Assembly: GCA_965208945.1 (NCBI GenBank) | Contig: OZ242366.1 | Location: forward strand, 4,464,001 to 4,528,000 | Reading direction: 5' to 3' | Origin: JAPPLB01 sp965208945 | GTDB taxonomy: Bacteria > Acidobacteriota > Terriglobia > Bryobacterales > UBA6623 | DNA: 64,000 nt | In this document: positions 47,175 to 55,088 of the stretch, piece after piece | Numbering within the stretch: position 1 is the first letter of the stretch | Layout of the letters: every line of letters begins with the position of its first letter | Notes under the pieces: model-generated | What the model saw: only the letters and a program-made list of their open reading frames with translations | What the model was told of the DNA's origin: nothing | Database searches by the model: none | Translations under genes and position numbers: made by a program

Positions 47175-47753
47175 ATGAGCCGCAAGCCCGCCGGCATCAT
47201 CCTCTCCGCCGGCGAGTCTCGACGCATGGGCCGAGACAAGGCCTTGCTGGAGTACCGCCGGACGACCTTCCTGGGACGCATCATCGCTGTGCTGGAGCCG
47301 CGAGTGGAACCTCTCGTTGTCGTCCTCGGGCATCACGCGGAGGCCATTCGGCAAGCGGTTCCAAGCGGCCCCCGGGTGGTCGTGAACGCGAACTACCAGG
47401 CCGGGATGCTGACCTCGCTCCAGACGGGAATCCGTGAGCTGCCGCCGGACACGGAAGCGGCGCTGTTCACGCTGGTCGATCACCCGGCCGTGGCGGAGGA
47501 GACCGTCGAGCTTCTGATCGGGGAGTGGGCGAAGGCAAGACCGCTCATCGCCATTCCCCGCCACGGCGGCCGGCGCGGTCATCCGGTGATCGTAAAGCGC
47601 CAATTGCTTGACGAGATCCTCGCACTCGGTCCCGAGTCGTCGGCGAAAGACGTGATTCGGTCGCATCGCGACCGGACGTTGTTCGTTGACGTGGACGACC
47701 CGGGGGTTCTCTACGACATCGACCTTCCCGAGCAGTACGAACGCCTTCGCTGA
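47175..47753 (+). CDS. mocA: Molybdenum cofactor cytidylyltransferase-like (MocA/MobA family)
   Basis: 192 residues. NTP-transferase_3 fold: the nucleotide loop AGIILSAGESRRMGRDKALLEY, GHHAEAIRQAV, NYQAGMLTSLQTGI, LVDHPAVAEETV (metal Asp) and the C-terminal HPVIVKRQLLDEI. Usual length. It transfers CMP or GMP to Mo-molybdopterin. The partner of XdhC upstream. No ribosome site is evident; repeat F occupies that position, so the start may differ (internal codon MGRDK is too late). Confidence 0.88.
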   Translation: MSRKPAGIILSAGESRRMGRDKALLEYRRTTFLGRIIAVLEPRVEPLVVVLGHHAEAIRQAVPSGPRVVVNANYQAGMLTSLQTGIRELPPDTEAALFTLVDHPAVAEETVELLIGEWAKARPLIAIPRHGGRRGHPVIVKRQLLDEILALGPESSAKDVIRSHRDRTLFVDVDDPGVLYDIDLPEQYERLR

Positions 47754-47787
47754 GATGGGTTTTTCAGTGCGTGGTTGGAAAGGCCGT

Positions 47788-47872
47788 AAAAAGGCCGTGA
47801 TTCGTGTTTCGTGTTTCGTGATTCGTGAAAACCATTGGCGGGAGCCTGGTTCGCTCCAGAAGAGCGGATGAT
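47788..47872 (+). repeat. Heptamer array B15 followed by partial family D
   Basis: GATTCGT, GTTTCGT, GTTTCGT, GATTCGT, GAAAACC, then GGCGGGAGCCTGGTTCGCTC CAGAAGA. Confidence 0.75.
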
Positions 47873-47895
47873 ACCGGATAGTTTTTAGTTTTTCG

Positions 47896-47971
47896 TTTTC
47901 CTCCGCTCGTGTGCGGATCATTCAAGTAAGGAGCATCCGGATGGGTGTCAACCCGGCTTGATTGGCAGGAT
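47896..47971 (+). repeat. Repeat family E, copy 2
   Basis: TTTTCCTCCGCTCGTGTGCG and onward, with ATTCAAG...CTTGAT arms around CATCCGGATG. Aligns with 17662-17737; both follow a gene end. Confidence 0.65.
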
Positions 47972-47999
47972 TTTTCAGGTCAACTCGGCCTGCCGGTTC

Positions 48000-48152
48000 T
48001 CTCTTGTAAAGACGATGTAAAGCCTGCTTTTACTTCGATTTAACCGTCTTTCTGCTAACGGCTCGGCAACCCTGTGCGTCTTATCAGTGTTGGCTGAAAC
48101 AGAAGCCGAAAGCCGGAACGGCTAGTCAGGAAACCCGGCGGAAGGAGAACCC
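48000..48152 (+). promoter_or_regulatory. Possible structured leader before two tiny membrane genes
   Basis: The stretch has several short hairpins (GGCT/AGCC; GCCG-GAA-CGGC) and conserved-looking loops such as CTTATCAGTG and GCAACCCTGTGCG, ending in a strong ribosome site. I could not match it to a known riboswitch. Inference only. Confidence 0.3.
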
Positions 48153-48281
48153 ATGGAGACGGTGATTCTGGTCTTGTTTTTCTCAGCGATGCTGAGTTTG
48201 AGCTGCGCCATGTGGTCGCTCAGCATCGACCTCGCTGAGGCACAGAAGGACCGGGCCGCCGCCGGGGAACACCGGACGTAG
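48153..48281 (+). CDS. Small single-helix membrane protein (42 residues)
   Basis: Reads METVILVLFFSAMLSLSCAM, then WSLSIDLAEAQKDRAAAGEHRT. One N-terminal membrane helix and a short charged tail. GGAAGGAG lies six bases before the ATG, a better ribosome site than most genes here. Not recognised; could be a small subunit of a membrane complex or a regulatory micropeptide. Forms a pair with the next gene. Confidence 0.6.
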   Translation: METVILVLFFSAMLSLSCAMWSLSIDLAEAQKDRAAAGEHRT

Positions 48282-48331
48282 GTTCATCGTACTGACTTTC
48301 AGGAGCCGCGCACAAAAAAGGAGAATGAGCC

Positions 48332-48451
48332 ATGTTCAAGAATTCGCTGCAAGCCGAGAATGCGGGAACGCCCTGGGGCGTGATCGGTGGAGCCGTCGCC
48401 TTCACGATGTTGATGGTGGTTGGCTACGTGGTGGTCAATCCGATCGTGTAG
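48332..48451 (+). CDS. Small single-helix membrane protein (39 residues)
   Basis: Reads MFKNSLQAENAGTPWGVIGG, then AVAFTMLMVVGYVVVNPIV: a soluble N-terminal half and a C-terminal membrane helix, the opposite arrangement to its neighbour. AAAGGAG lies nine bases upstream. A frame using ATG 48325 is out of phase and lacks this pattern. A hairpin follows 10 bases after the stop. Function unknown. Confidence 0.6.
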   Translation: MFKNSLQAENAGTPWGVIGGAVAFTMLMVVGYVVVNPIV

Positions 48452-48460
48452 CAATCCGGC

Positions 48461-48484
48461 GGCCCTTCGCCTTGGCGGAGGGCC
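48461..48484 (+). terminator. GC-rich hairpin after the small-protein pair
   Basis: GGCCCTTCGCC / GGCGGAGGGCC with loop TTG region; strong stem, no T-run. Probably ends the two-gene transcript. Confidence 0.55.
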
Positions 48485-48631
48485 GCTCCGAGTTGGCGGT
48501 AGCTGTTCGGCTGGGGGAACTGGAAAGCATTCAGGAGACTTCTCCGATAGTCAGAGACTCGCTGGGTATACGCTGCCTCCCTTGTACTCTCATGCGCCCG
48601 ACAGCGACGACGTGATCCCGTCGTCACCTAA

Positions 48632-49774
48632 TCACAGCGACTTCAGCTCCGAGAGGACCGTTTCAAGGCGCCCTACCAACAGGTCAGCGTGGCGAGACGC
48701 GTCGTCATAGCCGACTGCCCATGCTTTGACTCCTTTGCTTGAGACATCTTTCGAGAAGCCATCGCTGGAGAACTGGTCAATCCACCGTTTGAGGAGGTTC
48801 TGTAGTTCTTCGCCGGGCGGCGGATCGTCGTAGTCAAGTATTCCCGTCCCAAAAGAGAAGTCCTTGGTGCGCATCCATCCCATATCCGATTTCGAGGGTG
48901 GGTACAGCCAAGCAACGGTGAGCAGATACGGCCAAACCGAGCTGCGCATTCGAACGCGAACGCTGACACCGCTAGGCCCCCATTGCAAGGCGGCTCCAGA
49001 TTTACGAGCTACTTCAAGAAGGCGACTCGCAACATCCCGCGCTTTTCCGCCGATGAATTCGTCCAAGAACGACTTGTGGGTCAGCCTCGGGGGCGGAACG
49101 ACCTTACCTGCGGTCTTACCAATGACCCTCGGCACAAGTGCCTGTGTCAATTTGCCGCGGAACTGTTTAATCTCTACTGCGAGAACCTCGATATCAGGCA
49201 TCTGCCTGTTAAGGAACTCTACAACCCGCTCGAGGGGATCAGGTATATCGTCCGCTACGAACAACAGACGGAGCCGCCTCGCTTCAAGGTTCGTGGACAC
49301 GTCCCGCCAGAAGCGATCCGCATCCGCTTCTCTGTCTGTCTGTAGCAGTTTTGCCAACTCGTCGCCGGGATCGTGTCCTTTTTGGGTGGTTGACTCCTCG
49401 AATGTCCGGCGTAGCTCGTCCGCCGTCCAGGTCTGGGCGGCGTGAGCCGCATACTCCAACATCTGCCCAACAATGGTGCGGCGGATCTCGGGGTTCGAAC
49501 CCCGCTTCACTTCTATCAGCGTCGGCACCGCGTCCTGGTCAATGATCAGATGGTCAATCGACCAACGAGCGCCTTCGTCAGAGGTTTCGGCGATTCCCTT
49601 CTCGCGGCTGATAAGGATCCAGCGCCGCGGGTCGCCTGGCCGGATCTGCTCGCCGTCCAGCAACTCCGGATGATCGGCTATCAGTTCCTGGAGTTTCTCC
49701 TCGGTCGAGAATACTTCTTCCTCCAATGGCTCAAGTCTTCCCCCTTCCGCCATAGTGTATATACGTTCCGCCAT
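48632..49774 (-). CDS. PD-(D/E)XK nuclease-like protein
   Basis: 380 residues. The N-terminal half shows the nuclease core: EEKLQELIADHPELL helix, then WSIDHLIIDQDAVPTLIEVKRG, where D, E and K form the catalytic set, and the following helix RRTIVGQMLEYAAHAA. This resembles NucS-C/DUF91-like endonuclease modules. The C-terminal half (about 225-380) has an arm with WGPSGVSVRVRMRSSVWPYLLTVAWLYPP, unassigned. AGGGAG lies upstream of ATG 49774. It stands alone beside toxin-antitoxin remnants, which suggests a defence or repair role, but this is not shown by sequence. No methylase or helicase partner is visible. Confidence 0.75.
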   Translation of the reverse strand: MAERIYTMAEGGRLEPLEEEVFSTEEKLQELIADHPELLDGEQIRPGDPRRWILISREKGIAETSDEGARWSIDHLIIDQDAVPTLIEVKRGSNPEIRRTIVGQMLEYAAHAAQTWTADELRRTFEESTTQKGHDPGDELAKLLQTDREADADRFWRDVSTNLEARRLRLLFVADDIPDPLERVVEFLNRQMPDIEVLAVEIKQFRGKLTQALVPRVIGKTAGKVVPPPRLTHKSFLDEFIGGKARDVASRLLEVARKSGAALQWGPSGVSVRVRMRSSVWPYLLTVAWLYPPSKSDMGWMRTKDFSFGTGILDYDDPPPGEELQNLLKRWIDQFSSDGFSKDVSSKGVKAWAVGYDDASRHADLLVGRLETVLSELKSL

Positions 49775-50041
49775 ACCAAGCTTCTCCCTGAGTGTTCAGA
49801 TCGAAATGAACATGCTGTCCGGCTCCTTGACGAGTTGCCGCGGCATCTCGGCCGGAGTTTTGATTTGTTCTAGCAACAACGGGTTGCGGCCCATATCCGG
49901 CGATGGCCTTGATCGGCCCATGATCCGGTTGCCGTCCGGCTTTCGTTTCGCCCTATCAATTCCTCTCAGGGTACAGCGTGTTTAGATGCAGGGCCGGTGG
50001 GAAGCACTTGTTCGAAAGAGTGCCCCACCGGATTGCCGGTG

Positions 50042-50377
50042 TTACCGTGGGCGCTGACGAGGTTCGAGCAAAGGTTTGCCGGTGAACGGCTCGACCTTGA
50101 TCTCACCCTCCATGCTCCGCGCCTGGGATATGTCATAGCTGTTCTGCATCCGCATGAGCGTATCCATACGGACACCGAAAGCCTTCTCGATGCGTAGAGC
50201 CATATTCGGGGACAGCGCCGACCGCTCGTTCAAGAACGCCGAAAGGGCCGCTCGCGTGACGCCGAGCGCTCTGGCGGCGGCCGTGACGGAAACTCCCCTC
50301 GGGTTGATGATCTCGGTCCGGATGAATCCACCGGGATGAGGCGGATTCTTCAGCCGGTAGCTCGCTGTCGTCGCCAT
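50042..50377 (-). CDS. higA: HigA-type antitoxin / XRE family regulator, without toxin
   Basis: 111 residues. It starts NPPHPGGFIRTEIINPRGVSVTAAARALGVTRAALSAFLNERSALSPNMALRIEKAFG, the HigA/VapI helix-turn-helix with its N-terminal PPHPG signature. GAAAGAGG precedes ATG 50377. HigA normally follows higB. Upstream only a degenerate frame ending GDVAYH (compare the DVDYVDYH ends of HigB) is seen, so the toxin appears lost. It may now act as a free repressor. Confidence 0.88.
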   Translation of the reverse strand: MATTASYRLKNPPHPGGFIRTEIINPRGVSVTAAARALGVTRAALSAFLNERSALSPNMALRIEKAFGVRMDTLMRMQNSYDISQARSMEGEIKVEPFTGKPLLEPRQRPR

Positions 50378-50508
50378 GGTCGCCTCTTTCAATGGTAGGC
50401 CACGTCTCCTGATGACGGCCGGCCATTTTTTGGGGCCGGGACACACCGTGAGCCGTCGATGTTGCCGCGGCGCAAAAGCGGCGGCTGTCACCCACAGAAA
50501 ACCCTCGA

Positions 50509-51546
50509 TCATCGGCGGCCCGGCGGTCCAGCGTCGGGCCGCTGGGGCCGGGGGCAGCAGTCCTCGGCGCAGACATCAGGCCTCAGGCCGAGTTCCCCCA
50601 GGAAGCGCCTCTCCCGTTTCTCGTCGAATCTCTCGAGCACCAGTTCGCGGATCATGGCGACGAACTTCGGATGGTTTCCGACAGCCGGAGCGCGTTCCAT
50701 CCGCAGGCCGAGCCGGTCACACAGTTCCCTCGCTTCGGTGTCGAGGTCGTACAACGTTTCCATGTGATCGGAAACGAAGCCGACCGGCATGACCACGGCC
50801 CCGCGGGCTCCGGATTCGTGGATGGCGCGAAGGTGGTCGCAGATGTCCGGTTCGAGCCAGGGCTGCGACGGCGGTCCGCTGCGGCTCTGGTAGACCAGGG
50901 TTCCGCCGCTGCGCCCCAGGCCGGCGGCGACCAGTCGGCAGGCTTCCTCGAGCTGCTCGACATAACGGGACGTTCGAGCCATCGAGACGGGGATGCTGTG
51001 GGCGGTGAAGACCAGCGGCACGGCGGCGCGCTCTTCGGCGGGGAAGCGCGCCAGCGCCTTCCCCACGTTCTCGATCATCGGTTCGATGAAGCCGGGATGG
51101 TTGTAGAAGACGCGCAGCTTGCGGACCTCCGGCGCTGCGGGGCCGACCTCGGCCTGGGCGCGAACGATGTCGTCGAGATATTGGCGGCAACTCGAGTAGG
51201 AGCTGTAGGCGGACGTGACGAACGCCAGCGCGCGGCGGACACCGTCACGAACCATCGAGCGCAAAGTATCGGCCAGCAGCGGATGCCAGTTCCGATTGCC
51301 CCAATAGATCGGCAGGTCGATCCGGTGGACGGCGAACTCGGTTTTCAGGGCGGCGATGAGCGCGCGGTTGTTGTCGTTGATCGGACTCCTGCCGCCGAAG
51401 CGGTAGTAGTGCTCGGCGACGGCCAGCATGCGCTCGCGCGGGACGTTGCGGCCCCGCAGCACGTTCTCAAGAAAGGGGATGACGTCCTCCCGCCGTTCCG
51501 GCCCCCCGAACGAGAGGATCAACAACGCGTCGTAGGTCGTGGACAT
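50509..51546 (-). CDS. hemH: Ferrochelatase (protoporphyrin or coproporphyrin)
   Basis: 345 residues. LLILSFGGPERREDVIPFLENVLRGRNVP at the start, the metal-insertion His in LVFTAHSIPVSM, and the Glu in VVMPVGFVSDHMETLYDLDTEA. YQSRSGPPSQPWLEPD is the conserved region before the second domain. It inserts Fe2+ into the porphyrin in the last (or penultimate) step of haem synthesis. A C-terminal Cys pair (CAEDCCP) hints at a cluster-free tail. It lies between toxin-antitoxin remnants but is itself intact. Promoter region unremarkable. Confidence 0.93.
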   Translation of the reverse strand: MSTTYDALLILSFGGPERREDVIPFLENVLRGRNVPRERMLAVAEHYYRFGGRSPINDNNRALIAALKTEFAVHRIDLPIYWGNRNWHPLLADTLRSMVRDGVRRALAFVTSAYSSYSSCRQYLDDIVRAQAEVGPAAPEVRKLRVFYNHPGFIEPMIENVGKALARFPAEERAAVPLVFTAHSIPVSMARTSRYVEQLEEACRLVAAGLGRSGGTLVYQSRSGPPSQPWLEPDICDHLRAIHESGARGAVVMPVGFVSDHMETLYDLDTEARELCDRLGLRMERAPAVGNHPKFVAMIRELVLERFDEKRERRFLGELGLRPDVCAEDCCPRPQRPDAGPPGRR

Positions 51547-51720
51547 GCTCGTTTCGGGATCGGTCGGTGGTTTGGGCCGCTGCTTCGGGGGCGAGGCTCT
51601 GACGCCGGCGATTTCGTCTCCCTGCCAGTCCGTTCACGGGCCGGGACGTGTAAGCCGTTCTGTGCTCAGAGGTTGACCTGAGCGATGCTTGTGCTGCGGT
51701 GACCGCCGCACGTCTGAAAA

Positions 51721-51939
51721 ACGGTTCTTCGACCTGTCGCGCGGCTTCCGAGTGTCATTATAAGAAGCACGGATAACAAAGCAATGCTCGCGAGAATGAT
51801 GCGCAACAGCGAGCGATCGGGACAGTGAAGGGTGCGTGTTTCGGGTAACTGGCGGATTGTGTTCCGCTTCAAGGACGGCGAGGCCGTGGACGTGGACCTG
51901 ATCGACTATCACCGCCAGCAGAGGCTCATCGGCTTATGA
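51721..51939 (+). pseudogene. Decayed HigB toxin
   Basis: The 3' part reads VRVSGNWRIVFRFKDGEAVD then VDLIDYHRQQRLIGL, the unmistakable HigB C-terminus, ending at TGA 51937-51939. Upstream in the same frame ERSGQ is followed by TGA (51826-51828) where HigB has Trp, and the N-terminal half is reduced to VIIRSTDNK-like scraps. No start codon is left for a full toxin. Overlaps the antitoxin remnant by four bases, the native arrangement. Confidence 0.8.
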
Positions 51940-52112
51940 GCAACAAGGATGGCGAACGTGCAGGTCACATGTTGAACCCGCCGCATCTGGGCGAACTGAT
52001 CCGCGAGAGCATAGAACAGGTCGGCTGGAACGTCACCGAGACGTCGGCCCGTCTGCGCTGCGAGCGCAGCACGCTGTCACGCATGCTGAACGGTATCGAA
52101 AGGATATTATGA
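51936..52112 (+). pseudogene. Truncated HigA antitoxin
   Basis: 58 residues: MSNKDGERAGHMLNPPHLGE then LIRESIEQVGWNVTETSARL and RCERSTLSRMLNG. The helix-turn-helix is complete, but the frame stops at TGA 52110-52112, about 40 residues short of the family length. The break coincides with the start of the AT-rich gene at 52114. Confidence 0.8.
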
Positions 52113-52113
52113 G

Positions 52114-52887
52114 ATGTCTGACCGACATACCTCTATTACAGAGGTCACTGCGCTAATATCCGGGATAACAATTCTATCATCAATAGTTTATGAGTGGTTT
52201 TACTATAAAATAGTAGGACCAGACTTCATTGTATTTTTGTCTGCCTCCGACTTTACTGATCTCGCAATAAGTTGGTTTCCTGGATTCGTTCTAATCGGCT
52301 TAGGTTATTGGATTTATGAATTTCTGATGATGGGGATCGAAGGAGGAAAGAGTGAAGAAGAGTTAATCGCAGGCTCAAGAACTCCTCGGTTCACGAAATG
52401 GTTCCGGAAATCATCTGAATATTTTGCAGGTACTGTGTTGTTCATGGGTAGCTTTTTACAATACTTACTTGTTCCTGGCGCGTCGTATAGCTCTCTAGGA
52501 ATATCTTTAATGATCGTGTGGGTTTTTCTCTCGAATAGGGTTTTGAAAATCCCACGTTTGACTCAGCGATACACACAGCAGATACGTTCAACAATTATTC
52601 TAATCCCGATTTTTGTCATCATATTTGGTTCGCTGGGTGCGTCCGAGGCCCAAAGAGATCTCAAAAAGGAAAGTGGCGAGTATTCGATCGTTATTCGAGA
52701 CAAAACAGAAGTAAACAACGTCCAAGTATTGCGTTCAATTCAGGCCGGCATCTTACTGTGGATTCCGGCTGACGAGCGTGTCGAACTCATCCCATGGGGC
52801 CATGTTAAGGGTTTGTACAAAGACAGCGTGAAAAAAGACCTGAGAAGTCCTTTGTGCCAATGGCTGGGCTGGGCATGCATTCAATAA
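52114..52887 (+). CDS. AT-rich, probably foreign membrane protein of unknown function
   Basis: 257 residues. Four or five membrane helices: about 9-30, 50-72, 105-125, 128-146 and 162-180 (STIILIPIFVIIFGSLG). A soluble C-terminal domain follows (180-257: EYSIVIRDKTEVNNVQVLRSIQAGILLWIPADERVELIPWGHVKGL), beta-rich. Codon use is visibly AT-rich, unlike every other gene in the window. It begins two bases after the broken higA and ends just before a broken PIN gene. I do not recognise the family; membrane proteins in such spots are sometimes effectors or immunity proteins. Confidence 0.75.
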   Translation: MSDRHTSITEVTALISGITILSSIVYEWFYYKIVGPDFIVFLSASDFTDLAISWFPGFVLIGLGYWIYEFLMMGIEGGKSEEELIAGSRTPRFTKWFRKSSEYFAGTVLFMGSFLQYLLVPGASYSSLGISLMIVWVFLSNRVLKIPRLTQRYTQQIRSTIILIPIFVIIFGSLGASEAQRDLKKESGEYSIVIRDKTEVNNVQVLRSIQAGILLWIPADERVELIPWGHVKGLYKDSVKKDLRSPLCQWLGWACIQ

Positions 52888-52888
52888 T

Positions 52889-53116
52889 TGGTCCGAACCT
52901 TCCACTCGGAATCTCTTCGGCCTTGATACCGCTCATATCGCCACAGCGGTCACCAACGGGGTCGACTTCCTGGTAACCTGGAATTTTCGACACATCGCCA
53001 ACGCAGCTATGCGGTCCGGTATCGAGCAAGCTTGCCGGCGGGCAGGCTACAGTCCTCCGGTCATCTGCGCCCCCAACGAGTTGCTGGAGTTCGGTTATGA
53101 AGACGACAGAGACTGA
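52889..53116 (+). pseudogene. PIN-domain (VapC-like) toxin, N-terminally truncated
   Basis: The frame reads GLDTAHIATAVTNGVDFLVT then WNFRHIANAAMRSGIEQACR and ends CAPNELLEFGYEDDRD. DxAHIATA and FLVTWNxxH are the C-terminal acidic motifs of PIN nucleases. No start codon or N-terminal Asp motif is present; the missing half is replaced by the AT-rich gene. Confidence 0.8.
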
Positions 53117-53291
53117 CCCTATCATCGCCGAACTCCGGGCCGTGCGGGACCGGCATGCGGCGCGCTTCGAATATGACGTGACGGCGATCTTCCGGGACAT
53201 TCGAGAGATGCAGGAAACGTCCGGCCGTGACTATGTGCGTTACCCTGCACGCCGCGTCCTTTCCGTGTCAGAAGAACCGACAACGCCGTGA
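53097..53291 (+). CDS. Small protein of the PIN operon, antitoxin-like
   Basis: 64 residues: MKTTETDPIIAELRAVRDRH then AARFEYDVTAIFRDIREMQE. Proteins of this pattern (short acidic N-terminus, RxxRDxHAARFxYD, FxDIRxxQ) commonly sit after PIN-domain genes. It overlaps the PIN stop by 20 bases. Probably an orphan now that the toxin is broken. The C-terminus YPARRV is also family-like. Confidence 0.7.
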   Translation: MKTTETDPIIAELRAVRDRHAARFEYDVTAIFRDIREMQETSGRDYVRYPARRVLSVSEEPTTP

Positions 53292-53520
53292 TTCCGTTCA
53301 GGGACGTGTCCCGGCGGCCTCGTCACTGATCTCTCTTCATCGCATGTCGAGCACCTCACTGCGCTGTCAGCCGGTGAGCGCTAGCAGCCGTCTCGCGGCG
53401 GCGGCCTCTCCCATTCGGCCTCTCTCGCGTCGAGCTAGCGGCCCGGCTGTCCCAGGTGGTTGGCGACCGGGAGCGGCATGATTCATCAGTCCGCGTGATA
53501 GACTGGCAACCCGCGTTGAG

Positions 53521-54252
53521 ATGTCGAGCGAGGCGCCCATCCGTCTGTCGGAAGTGACGTACCGGGTGGGGAGCGCGACGCTGGTTCGCGATCTTTCGTT
53601 CGAAGTCGGGAAGGCGGAGACGGTGGTTCTGCTGGGCCGGAGCGGCTCGGGCAAGACTACGGCGTTGCGGCTGGTCAACCATGTCCTGATGCCGAGCGCC
53701 GGCGAGGTCTTCGTCGAGGGCCGCCGCACGGCCGACTGGGACCCGATCCGGCTGCGGCGGCGGATCGGCTACGTCATCCAGGAGGTCGGGCTGTTTCCGC
53801 ACTTCACGGTGGCGCGCAACATCGCGCTGCTGCCGTTGCTGGAGGGTTGGGAAGCCGACCGGATCGACGCCCGGACGTGCGAGCTGCTCGACAAGGTGGG
53901 GCTGCCGGCCGACGTTCTTTCGCGCTATCCTCAGCAGCTTTCCGGCGGCCAGCGCCAGCGGGTCGGCGTTGCACGCGCTCTGGCCGCCGACCCGCCGATC
54001 CTGTTGATGGACGAGCCTTTCGGGGCGCTCGATCCGATCACGCGGGCGGAGATCCAGCGCGAGTTCCTCGCCATCCAGAAAACCCTTGGCAAGTCGATCC
54101 TGTTCGTCACGCACGACCTGCGCGAGGCGCTGCTGCTGGGCGACCGGATCGGCTTCATGGATGGAGGCCGGCTGGTCTGGATGGGGACACTTCAGGAGTT
54201 CCGAACCGGGTCCGACCCGCGCATCGCCGCCTTCCGGGAGAGCCTGTCATGA
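53521..54252 (+). CDS. Osmoprotectant (glycine betaine/choline)-type ABC ATPase
   Basis: 243 residues. Walker A LLGRSGSGKTTALRLVN, Q-loop GYVIQEVGLFPHFTVARNI, signature QLSGGQRQRVGVARAL, Walker B ILLMDEPFGALDP and H-loop FVTHDLREAL. The PHFTVARNI stretch is typical of OpuCA-type ATPases; the C-terminal CBS domains of OpuCA are absent. Its stop overlaps the permease start (ATGA). Confidence 0.92.
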   Translation: MSSEAPIRLSEVTYRVGSATLVRDLSFEVGKAETVVLLGRSGSGKTTALRLVNHVLMPSAGEVFVEGRRTADWDPIRLRRRIGYVIQEVGLFPHFTVARNIALLPLLEGWEADRIDARTCELLDKVGLPADVLSRYPQQLSGGQRQRVGVARALAADPPILLMDEPFGALDPITRAEIQREFLAIQKTLGKSILFVTHDLREALLLGDRIGFMDGGRLVWMGTLQEFRTGSDPRIAAFRESLS

Positions 54253-54881
54253 CCTTTTCCGAAATCATCGATCAATACCAACCGCAGCTTATAGCCCGCA
54301 TCGGCGAGCACTTCTGGCTTGTGGGGGTCGCGATGTTCATCGCGGCGGCGATCGCCGTACCGGCGGGCATCTTGCTCACCCGGCAGCCGAAGATCGAGCG
54401 TTGGGTGCTTGGTTTCACCAACGCCGTGCAGACCATTCCCAGCCTGGCGCTGTTCGGCTTCCTGATCCCGCTGCCCGTCATCGGCGGGATCGGGCCGCGG
54501 TCGGCCATCGTCGCCCTGGTGCTGTACGCGCTGCTGCCAATCGTGAGGAACACCTACACGGGCATCAAGGAGGTGGACCCCGCCGTCCGGGAGGCCGCTC
54601 TGGCCATGGGCATGACGGACGGACAGATCCTGCGTATGGTCGAGTTGCCGCTGGCCGCGCGCACGATCATGGCGGGGCTTCGGGTGGCCACGGTGACCGG
54701 AGTCGGCGTGGCCACGGTGGCGACGCTGATCGGCGCCGGGGGCCTGGGGGATTTCATCTACCGGGGCTTGCAAACGGTCAACTCGAACCTCATCCTGCTG
54801 GGAGCCGTGCCGGCCGCGCTAATGGCGCTCGGCGCGGACTTCGGCCTCGGGCTGATTGAGAAGAAGCTCCTGCGGAGCTAA
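54249..54881 (+). CDS. Osmoprotectant-type ABC permease
   Basis: 210 residues with five or six helices. FTNAVQTIPSLALFGFLIPL and the coupling loop EVDPAVREAALAMGMTDGQILRMVELPLAARTIMAGL match OpuCB/YehW-type permeases. Coupled to the ATPase by a four-base overlap. No substrate-binding protein gene follows; the next 200 bases are repeats, so the binding protein is either elsewhere or lost. Confidence 0.9.
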   Translation: MTFSEIIDQYQPQLIARIGEHFWLVGVAMFIAAAIAVPAGILLTRQPKIERWVLGFTNAVQTIPSLALFGFLIPLPVIGGIGPRSAIVALVLYALLPIVRNTYTGIKEVDPAVREAALAMGMTDGQILRMVELPLAARTIMAGLRVATVTGVGVATVATLIGAGGLGDFIYRGLQTVNSNLILLGAVPAALMALGADFGLGLIEKKLLRS

Positions 54882-54970
54882 AAGCCGTGTTTCGTGATTC
54901 GTGTCTCGTGAACCAAAACCCCCAAAGGCCGAGATTCGTGAAAAACCTTACATGCCGTGATTCGTGAGCC
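54882..54970 (+). repeat. Heptamer array B16
   Basis: GTTTCGT, GATTCGT, GTCTCGT, GAACC; then single units GATTCGT GAAAAACC and GATTCGT GAGCC. Placed directly behind the permease stop. Confidence 0.75.
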
Positions 54971-55088
54971 GAATCCCCACGCAGGCGGCACGGGTGGCTT
55001 GACTGCGTTGCGCCCGCTGACCCCGAAGCGGAAGGGTGCTCGTTTGCGAACGGGGGCCGGCCCGCGAGACGCCGGTAACTGTGAATGG

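Noticed and set aside
48325..48615. 96-residue frame overlapping the 39-residue membrane protein
   Set aside because: Out of phase with the frame that has the membrane helix and correct ribosome-site spacing; continues through the hairpin.
49798..49876. Short plus-strand frame DRNEHAVRLLDELPRHLGRSFDLF
   Set aside because: Protein-like but only a tail of a shadow frame with no start of its own; not supportable as a gene.
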